This document shows positions 32,997 to 40,513 of a stretch of DNA of 44,685 nucleotides, one piece after another. Positions within the stretch are counted from its first letter, which is position 1. Every line of letters starts with the position of its first letter. The position numbers and the translations under genes are program-made. Below the pieces are notes generated by a model. That model saw nothing but the letters and a program-made list of their open reading frames with translations, was not told where the DNA came from and did not search any database. Origin of the DNA: Spirogloea muscicola (Eukaryota; Streptophyta; Zygnematophyceae; Spirogloeales; Spirogloeaceae); assembly GCA_009602725.1 (NCBI GenBank), contig WELB01000013.1, positions 353,855-398,539 on the forward strand, given 5' to 3'.

Positions 32997-33257
32997 GGCG
33001 GGGCCGGGGGCCGGCGGGGAGTGCTGTTGCGGCACTCGCAGCCGCCTGTCCGCGCTGTCTCGAGTTTCCGAGGCAGCTTTGCTCGTTTCAAACACACGAA
33101 ATTGTCTTTGCTCGGCGCTTCTACGCTTGTCACACGACTAGCTGTTGCTACGTCGCCGCCCGCCATGAGAGCTCTGCCGGCACGTCCAGTCCCATCTGGC
33201 AACAGCTCGATTGCCCCAACTTATCATTCTGGCAGATTTTCTACGCGCTAACTCCAG

Positions 33258-33650
33258 GGTACTGCAATGCACCTTCACTTGTGTACTTTGTTACCTTAGC
33301 CCGTCGTAATTTTCTTTGTTACTCTCTTACACAATGTACTGCCTTGCTTTGCCCCCTCTCATTTCATGTGCACTAATCCCTTCTATTAGTCCTCTTCCCC
33401 GTAAGAAGCGCAACCAATTCACGCTCAATGCACGGCCAGCCGCCGTAAGTGTCCATAGTGCACGTAGGCTCCTTTAATGGGGACTTTGTTGAGCGCGAAA
33501 TCTGTGGCGCTTCTTACGGGGGAGGCGATGGTGCGCGGTACGCATGAAATGAGAGGGAGGCCAATGCAAGCCAGTACACTCCCTGTAATAAATTCAAAAA
33601 ACGAGCTAAGATAATGAAACAAGAAACACAAGGACAGGGTGTCTAGTACC
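33258..33650. mobile_element. Foldback (long inverted repeat) element, about 390 bp
   Basis: The two halves are diverged inverted copies of each other. The inner arms CCCCGTAAGAAGCGC (33397-33411) and GCGCTTCTTACGGGG (33507-33521) are perfect. Outward, TCTCATTTCATG pairs with CATGAAATGAGA, and TGTACTGCCTTGC with the region of GCAAGCCAGTACA. The outer ends read GGTACT (33258) and AGTACC (33650). Arms are about 150 bp and the loop about 95 bp. There is no coding sequence. A right-half relative is seen at 16725-16855. Confidence 0.7.
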
Positions 33651-33829
33651 TAGTGAGCACATAGACATTTGCCAGACTTAAGTGGGGCGCCGGAGCGCAG
33701 GAGCACCACCCCGCAAGCCAGTGGCCTGGCTTGGTGCGTTCCAGCACGCTGACATTTAGCTAGAGCCTGGGCACGCTGCAAATCAAGCGAGAGAGCATCT
33801 TATTATGAGCGACCAATTCTGCGGGACGC

Positions 33830-34625
33830 TAGTATGCCTGAGCTACCGGCCCGATGATGACGGCGCGCATCGACCAGGTGGTCCAGGCGATGGAGGGAGG
33901 ACAACATGATACAGTAGCCGCCATAGATGTCCATATTGCACGGATAAAAGTGGTCTTCATGGAGGTGGTCCTTGTAGTCGGCTCCTTCTCTGTAGTGCTT
34001 CTCGTGCCACCAGCTAAGGCTCGACCAGCTTTCCGGTTCAAAGCATGAGCCTGAGCTTCCTACAAACAGGCTAACACACAGCGTCGCGAAAATGACAAAT
34101 AGGCTGCCGGCGTGCCCATCTCGGCTGGAAGCATATCCTCACGTCGTGCATATCCAAAACATGCGATGTTCTCAAGTAGGGTATGAAAACGAGGACCCAT
34201 GCAGCCAAAGGTGTCAATTGCAGCTGGTAGGAGGTGATCGTCACGGGGGTAGTCAGAGTAGTGCTGCAGCTTTATCTGCTCTGCACTTCCCACTGCGTGG
34301 CCAGCAATGTGGGTCGATGCTGGACTCTTTTATGCCTCCGTCACAATCTCATCGACCAAGGCTCGTGGACCTTCGCCAGATTGTACGCCCACAATGTCTA
34401 GGGTGCGACGGTGATGGTGTCCCTAAGCGTCCGTGGTGATGGGCATGAAATTGATCACCTCCACAATGGCGCGATAGCCGGCATCCCGCATCAAGTCTGC
34501 TAGGGCCATCCGTAGTGAATTCTGAAAGTCCACCACTTTAGGGCCAGTAGGACATCGCAGCATATGTGTAGCGCAGAGTCCGGCCTCCGCGAAAGCCGCA
34601 CTCACACCGACAAAGTTGATGCGGC
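33830..34625 (-). mobile_element. Second, diverged RLE-type retrotransposon C-terminal fragment (minus strand)
   Basis: The minus strand from 34605 reads CATHMLRCPTGPKVVDFQNS, then LRMALADLMRDAGYRAIVEV (the H-x-C zinc-knuckle end plus a helical linker). From 34293 it reads EQIKLQHYSDYPRDDHLLPA, then AIDTFGCMGPRFHTLLENIA. The second part aligns with the VPLAV-x-x-G-x-x-G-x-H motif of the copy at 23.4 kb but is far diverged. The frame is broken near 34300-34420. Region 33830-34050 continues as minus-strand open frames without a clear motif. Confidence 0.55.
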
Positions 34626-34689
34626 TGCTGCTGACTCGGGGTTACTAAGCTCCCATATGCTGTGGTCTCTTGCATGTCTGTGTGGCTTT

Positions 34690-34915
34690 GGCTCGTTGGA
34701 CCTTGTCCGTTCTGTCTAGGCTGGCCATCCACAGCCCCCGCCCCCTTTGGAAAAGCTCACTTCTTCAAGCAGGTGGGGGGCAGGCCAAGGAACAGGTGGA
34801 GGAACGCCCGATAGGCCTCGGGGCTGATCTTGAAGGCCTTGTGGATGGCATAGAAAGTGCTCGCCCTTAGAGGAGAGGGGCTGGCAAAGCCAGCCTAAAA
34901 AGAATCAATGTCCAA
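34690..34915. repeat. Pair of retrotransposon 3' tails in opposite orientation
   Basis: The + strand tail GGACCTTGTCCGTTCTGTC-TAGGCTGG, then CCCTTTGGAAAAGCTCACTTCTTC, lies at about 34698-34768. A minus-strand tail with the perfect hairpin GGCTGGC-AAA-GCCAGCC followed by TAAAAAGAATC lies at about 34877-34905. No coding sequence is attached to either tail. Confidence 0.65.
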
Positions 34916-34940
34916 AGCCACAGAAGAAGGTGCCGAAAAA

Positions 34941-34980
34941 GGACTACACAACAAAACACGGGACTACACAACAAAACACG
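34941..34980 (+). repeat. 20-bp perfect tandem duplication
   Basis: GGACTACACAACAAAACACG occurs twice in direct succession (34941-34960 and 34961-34980). Confidence 0.95.
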
Positions 34981-35035
34981 AGACGATGCAGACGGAAGTT
35001 CAGTACCCGTGAGTGAGCAACAGGTTTATCGCATG

Positions 35036-35170
35036 CCCTTCTGTCAGGGGGATACTTTTCCGGCAGCTAGCTGTCGGATTTTAGGCTCCTCACTCGTAGC
35101 TACTGAGTGGTCCCTCCTCCCGTTCTGACATCGCATCTTCAGGCCATTTGGCCATTTGACCTTCATTTCT
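35036..35170 (+). mobile_element. RLE-type retrotransposon 3' flank fragment
   Basis: TCTGTCAGGGGGATAC, CCGGCAGCTAG, TTAGGCTCCTCACTCGTAGC, GAGTGGTCCCTCCTCCCG and CATCTTCAGGCC follow the same order as the 3' flank at 23625-23735. The coding part is missing except for the last few codons. Confidence 0.75.
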
Positions 35171-35642
35171 TTCAAATACACGAACTTTTCAGGCCCCTCC
35201 GTCATTGTGGCTTTAGGCCCCTTGTCATGAGATATCCCGTCGGTGGCCCATTTCTGTCGACCTGACAAGAATGGTGACGTGGAGGCGTACGTGGACATAA
35301 CAGGTGGACTCACATATGCTTGAGTGTGAATGAGTCGCAACCAGGTAACCCCCGGCTCCACGTCAGTCAGGAAAGGTGCGCCCCAATCTGGCTCAGTGTC
35401 GGAGCACCATCCGATCCGCCGCCGTCCCTTCCCCATCAACGGCAAGCAGCCCCTATCCTGCCGCCCGAACCGCTCAAATGAAGCCCAAAAGAAGTCGAAA
35501 AGCCCTGAAGAAGGGCTCGCCCATTGAGGACAGGGGCTGGAAAAGCCAGCCCAAAAAAGAATGAACAAAGCACGAGAAGGGGGCCAGGGAAGCGCTAAGC
35601 AAAACAAGCACAACAAGAACCAAAGTAGCTACGTATTACTCA
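35171..35642. other. No gene seen; includes a minus-strand retrotransposon tail at about 35505-35575
   Basis: The stretch 35171-35500 has no recognised feature. At 35533-35552 the hairpin GGGCTGG-AAAAG-CCAGCCC is followed by AAAAAAGAATGAACAAAG. In reverse this is the CTTTGTTCATTCTTTT-GGCTGGC tail of the RLE family. Confidence 0.5.
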
Positions 35643-36353
35643 GTAACCCCTGCTAAACAGCCTCAGGGCAGAGAAGCTAGGCTCCTGGAAGTGGGTCCCC
35701 TGGCCAGAGCCAGAGGCAGCAGCGAGGGCTCTGCCGGCACGCAGGTGCAGCGCGCGGGCCATAGACCTCTGCAGCGAGACGGCCAAGCACATCCGGGTAC
35801 ACCTGCGCTAGCGACCCGGCTGCAGGAAAGTCCCCCGGCTCCCCATGGTTTCCCGCCGATGATCAGCGTACTTGAGCTACTTAGCTCGAGCGTCGCAGGC
35901 GACCGCATACCCAGCCTTGATGGCACATTGGGCTAAGTTTGAGCGGTCGTATGCGTCTGTGGTCACCACGTCCAGGATGAAACGTGGCCCGCCGGCTTGT
36001 GGGGTGGCCACAAGGTCTACGCGACGTGCGTGGAGACCGTCAGCCCTTTGCTGGAGCGGCATGACAGCGGAGTTCTCCGCTGCCACCGAGAAGCCAGCCT
36101 CCACCAGGATGCCATGCATCGCATCCCGGAGGCGGTCGTGGGCCGCTGTCCGCTCTCCGCCGTGGGAACAGCGCAAAACATGAGCGGCCAGCTCCCCAGG
36201 CTCGGCCCCTCGCTCGCCATATTCACACTGACGCACACCCTGGAGACATGGCGGCGGCAGGCCCAGGAGCCGGTGGACGGCACTGCGAAATATCTCGTCC
36301 GGGAGAGTGAGGGCGAGCCCGCTTCGATGGGTGTGACCCACCTTGACGAGCAA
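35643..36353 (-). mobile_element. RLE-type retrotransposon, truncated C-terminal copy (minus strand)
   Basis: This is the fullest copy of the zinc-knuckle plus endonuclease region. The minus strand from 36353 reads VHRLLGLPPPCLQGVRQCEY, then HVLRCSHGGERTAAHDRLRD (C-x-n-H-x4-C pattern). It continues with AMHGILVEAGFSVAAENSAV, LQQRADGLHARRVDLVATPQ and FILDVVTTDAYDRSNLAQCA. After a frame break near 35880 it reads AAASGSGQGTHFQEPSFSAL, then RLFSRGY-stop near 35643. That end matches the termini of the copies at 23.65 and 37.35 kb. The upstream reverse transcriptase domain is absent, which fits 5' truncation. Confidence 0.8.
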
Positions 36354-36410
36354 TGGCGGGTACCGGCAAGGCTAGCGGCGGGTAAAGGTAGGTAGTGGTA
36401 GAAATTACAG

Positions 36411-36464
36411 TCTCGGGCTACACTGACCTTTGAGACGGTCTCAGGCTACACCGGCCTTGAGACC
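36411..36464. repeat. 28-bp-period tandem repeat
   Basis: TCTCGGGCTACACTGACCTT-TGAGAC (36411-36436) is followed by TCTCAGGCTACACCGGCCTTGAGAC (36439-36463). Each unit begins TCTC and ends GAGAC, so each can fold on itself. Confidence 0.85.
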
Positions 36465-36939
36465 TGGGGTGCCAAAAGGCCAAATGGCCAGCTCCCCAAC
36501 CCAATGATTAAAATTAAAAATCAAAAAACAATGATAAGGGGTGCGGAGGGTCGGGGCCGAGCAGTCCACTCGGCGCCGTCTTTTGCTCTTGCCAGAACTG
36601 CCCCCAGCGCCGCCGCCGCCGCCGTATTGCCGTCGGGTGTCTTCGCTACTGTCGAGCCACGCCAGGAAGGCGTGGGCTCACAGGAAGGGCAGCCGCGCTG
36701 CTAAAAACAGCCTTACCTTGGGTGACTCCGCCGCCGGTCGCGTCCTTTACTAGACTATCTTTTCAGAAATGTTCCTATCTGCAGAAGTAGGAACACCTCA
36801 ATTTCGTGTGTTTACTTTTATTCACAATGTGTTGTGCCGCTTGTCTCGTTGACTCCAACATTTCACCTGAACTTTTGAATACTCTGTAATATCGACATTA
36901 TCTGGCACTCGGACGTTGTGTGGCGCGACACCCTCCGTT
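36465..36939. other. No supported gene
   Basis: A GC-rich core (36560-36730) is open in several frames with Ala/Pro/Arg-rich translations and no motif. An AT-richer stretch follows (36760-36900). Nothing else was recognised. Confidence 0.45.
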
Positions 36940-37445
36940 ATTTGGCCCCTTCGAACCTTTGTCAATTCTTTTCGGGCTGGCTTTTCACAGCCCTTGCCCC
37001 CACTGGGAGAGCCACTTCTTCAACATCAAGGCAGAGTAGCTCGCTGCAGGGAAAGAGGCACTCCGCCGAGACCCAGAGGCAGCAGCCAGCGTTGTGGATG
37101 GCTTAGGCCTTGGCATAGGCCTTAGCATAGGCCTTTATTTTATGTAGCCCCACTTTTTGTACTAGCTTTTGCTTGTTCAGTGCATTGGCCGGCTGGTTTA
37201 CCGGATGCGCCTGGCCGTCTCTTTGCAGCGGTCCCTAGCTTTTGCGGTCCACTTGCGCGCAGGCCGCGCTCTTGCGGCGGCCTCTGGCTTCCGTCAGGGC
37301 GACGTCTTTCCGCCTGCTAGCTACTCAGATTTGCATCTACTGACGAGAGGTTACTGAGAGTTCGCTTACTGCTGTCTCAGTCCTTAGCACTCCGACTCCT
37401 TCAGACCTTGTCCATTCTTTTGGGCTGGCCTCTCCCAGCCACCAG
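36940..37445 (+). mobile_element. RLE-type retrotransposon tail followed by a second truncated copy
   Basis: A 3' tail with CGAACCTTTGTCAATTC and the hairpin GGGCTGGCTTTTCACAGCCC lies at about 36951-37022. Then an ORF at 37169-37357 gives YRMRLAVSLQRSLAFAVHLR and AGRALAAASGFRQGDVFPPA, ending LLTRGY-stop, which is the C-terminus of the same family. It is followed by its own tail at 37405-37440 (GACCTTGTCCATTCTTTT, hairpin GGCTGGCCTCTCCCAGCC). This repeats the tail-to-body tandem layout seen near 21.5 kb. Confidence 0.75.
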
Positions 37446-37759
37446 TTAATCTGGCCGCGCTTGCTTCATTGGCTGCGAAAGGGCTTTCTTTCATGCGCAT
37501 CACATGCAGTCTCCCCTCCGGCCACCGAGTGCCGCCTCCAACCCAGGCTGCGCCGCCAGGCTGTGCGGCCGTTGCTCAGCGCCTCCGCCGCTGCAGCCGC
37601 CAACGCCGCCACCGTCGCGCTTGTGCGAGCGTTGAGGGACGTGGTGGTCGCTGGAGTAGGCCCGTGCGAATCGGCAGCTGGCGCTGGCTGTGGGAGGTCC
37701 ATCTGCCACAGCCGCCAGCCCGGATTTGCCAGGCGGTCCGCCATCTCTTGGAGGACAGC

Positions 37760-39924
37760 ATGTGCGCTTACGATGGCTCCAGAGACAGGCCGTCATCTTC
37801 GCCAGAGCGGCTGCCTGACGAGGCAATGCCTGGCGTTAGCACCACTGCCGGAATAGACCAGGAAAGAGCGGAGACGCCACGCCAGCCAGGAGAAGAGTGG
37901 AAGCTGAGATCCAGCAGCTTTGATGAGGCGCTGAAGAACGCGTCCGCCGAGCCAGTGGTGACGCGTTCGCGCTCCGGTCGTTTCTTGGGTGAGTGCAAAG
38001 GTAGGAGCTCCTTAGTAGCACAAACATTGCTGATTCGTAGTACACGCATGGTAATCTTGTCTGAGTAGTTATTCTTCCAAATCTGACGGTTGACAGGGTT
38101 AGCTGTCCTCCTCAGGCACCCAGAGTGCCATAGATGGCTACTACCAGCGGCAAACCCAGATGATAGAGGGCTTCAGCCAGATGGACACACTAGAAGAGCG
38201 CCTTCTGGCACCGACTGCTCTGGTAAGAGAACTGTCAGAGGACTCGCCAAATGGTGCTATAGTTTCAATTAGCCAGCAGACAGAAGCTATTTGACTGTCT
38301 GTATGCTCTCAAGGCCAAGCAAAGTTGACCTCAGGAGCCAAGCTACATGGTGACGAAGGGGCAATCGTCCTGCAGGAAAGGGTGGCAGAAGCTCGGCTGG
38401 AAAGAAGGGTCCGCTTTGCCATCAACATCTCCAACCTTGCTAACGTATTTCTTCTTATTGCAAAAGTCTATGTGTCTGTCGAGTCGGGCAGTCTGGCGAT
38501 CATAGCAAGTGCCTTGGACAGCCTCCTGGATTTGTTGTCTGGATTCATCCTGTATTTCACGGCACGCTCCATGAGGAAGGACAATCCATACCTCTATCCA
38601 ATTGGGAAGAAGCGCATGCAACCCCTGGTAAGCAGGGTGGATTGACGCATCCAATGTCATATCTCATCACCATTCTCATCACAGCAGATGTTGGAGAGTA
38701 TCCTTGCCGCGTTTGCCCCAAAAAGTGGGCATAGCTGCCCCCTATTTAAGTAATCAGAGGTAGTCTGTTTGTCTCGTTTGACACCCGTTTTTTGATGTTG
38801 AAGGGCATCATCGTGTTTGCATCGATTATGGCAACCCTTGGCTTCCAGATTTTCATTGAGGGAATTCGTCGCCTTGTAGGCAAGGTATGGCCTCCAAGGC
38901 TGCTCTTCAGGCTGCTGTCGGTAGTCTCATCCCGGAGCATGCTTACATGTTGAAGCACGCATGAAGTGCTGAACTCCTTCTTGGCTGTAAAATTATTGCA
39001 TGCAATGCGTTCTGCACTTTTCACTTTCAACTAGCTCCTCCGTGGCAGTGGCAGAAAAGACTTGTTACAGAAACGCGTAATATCCTTATGCATATGTGCC
39101 ACTTTGCACTTCTGACTGTTATGCTCACTCTCAGCTTACTCTCGTTTGGCAGAACCACAATGAAAATTTGAGCAAGTGGCAGTGGGAAGTGGGTATTATG
39201 GTGCCAGTGACGGTTACCAAACTCATGCTGTGGTTGTATTGCGCCACATTCAGCAACGACATCGTACTCGCTTATGCCAAAGACCACTTCTTCGACGTGG
39301 TCACAAATGTGGTGTCACTGGCTGCTGCTCTCTTTGCTGGAGCATTTGCATGGTGGATAGATCCAGCTGGAGCTATTTTGGTAAGTAGCATTCCCATAAA
39401 CTTGTACCAGCACGCAACCACTGAGAGTATAACAATCTTTGCAGGCTAAGGCGATTACTGGTTCATATTGGGTTCACAGGACTTTCACAGAACTGACTCA
39501 GAGCATACTGCAACAGTTGGCATTTTACACTATGTTTAATTGGTTTGGAACGGTGCTGGAGAACGTCAACTCCCTCACCGGCCGAACTGCTCCACCCGAG
39601 TTCCTCCAGAAATTGACCTACTTGTGCTGGAACCATCATGAGGCCATTCAATTCATTGACACAGTACGAGCATACACGTTTGGCAACCACTACTTTTCTG
39701 AGGTGGACATCGTGCTGCCACCCGACATGCCACTGAAGGATGCCCACGACATTGGAGAGACCCTGCAGTACAAGATCGAGAGCCTTCCTGAGATTGAGCG
39801 TGCATTTGTGCACTTGGACTTTGAGGTCTCACACCGTCCCGAGCATAGAGGATTGTACATCAACCCTCTGTCGTCTGGAATCGCAGCTGCATCTGACGAC
39901 TCTTCCTGCAGACAGGAGTTGTAG
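37760..39924 (+). CDS. Mn-type cation diffusion facilitator (plant MTP8-11-like metal transporter), about 451 aa
   Basis: Moves Mn2+ (or related divalent metals) out of the cytosol into compartments by metal/proton exchange (family knowledge). Exons join in frame: 37760-37988, 38116-38222, 38325-38627, 38804-38884, 39153-39380 and 39517-39924. Landmarks are [19 protein letters not shown] (N-terminal signature of plant Mn-CDFs) and [18 protein letters not shown]. The first metal site is [13 protein letters not shown] (DxxxD), followed by [20 protein letters not shown]. The second site is [13 protein letters not shown] (DxxxD). The C-terminal cytosolic domain has [30 protein letters not shown] and [12 protein letters not shown]. 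DxxxD in place of HxxxD marks the Mn group. Start choice: ATG 37760 gives a family-like length, whereas an in-frame ATG at 37469 would add 97 low-complexity residues. TGTAA follows the stop at once (39927). Confidence 0.9.
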
Positions 39925-40044
39925 TTGTAAGCTTAAGATTATGGCTTTACTGAGTGCAAGACCTCCCCATTTGCCAGGGTCCAGAGGCCTGAGTTTGCTA
40001 ACAATACATGCATGCTCCAGCCTCGACTGTTTCTCTGGCAGTGC

Positions 40045-40290
40045 TTATGCACTGCGCTTGCCCAATATTAGACCATCACTCTCTTTGAAAAGCCAGCCTG
40101 CAACAGCAGAAACTTCGGGCAGCTCATCACTCGAGTCGCACCGTAAAGAGGCACCCTCGATGAGACCCAGACGGAGCAGCCATAGCGCGGCCTGCCCGCA
40201 CTCTGCGTGAGCCTGCACCGCGTGAGCCTGGGACCATTGGAAGGATACGGATAGCCGCATGCGGAAAACGTGGGCAAGCGGCAAGAAGAA
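40045..40290 (-). mobile_element. RLE-type retrotransposon C-terminal fragment (minus strand)
   Basis: The minus strand reads AHVFRMRLSVSFQWSQAHAV, then QAALWLLRLGLIEGASLR. This corresponds to YRMRLSVSLQRSMAHALHL and the following residues of the copy at 23.5 kb, with a frameshift in the AGRALAAAS part. It lies just after the transporter gene. Confidence 0.6.
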
Positions 40291-40513
40291 AGGTGTCGGG
40301 TCTTAGAGTCGGATGCGCAGTGCGATTTCCAAGAAGAAATCAACAAGAAGGTGGGGTTGTACCAACGTAAACTTCCTGCTAGAACCGCCCCAGGATGTTA
40401 CCAATCATTATGCCTTTTTTTTTGGCCTCTCTTTTCATTTCATGCGCCCCGCGCGCCTTTCTCTCTTTCTCTTTTTTCCACGGAGTTCCCTGACACCGCT
40501 TGCGGCAAAGAAA

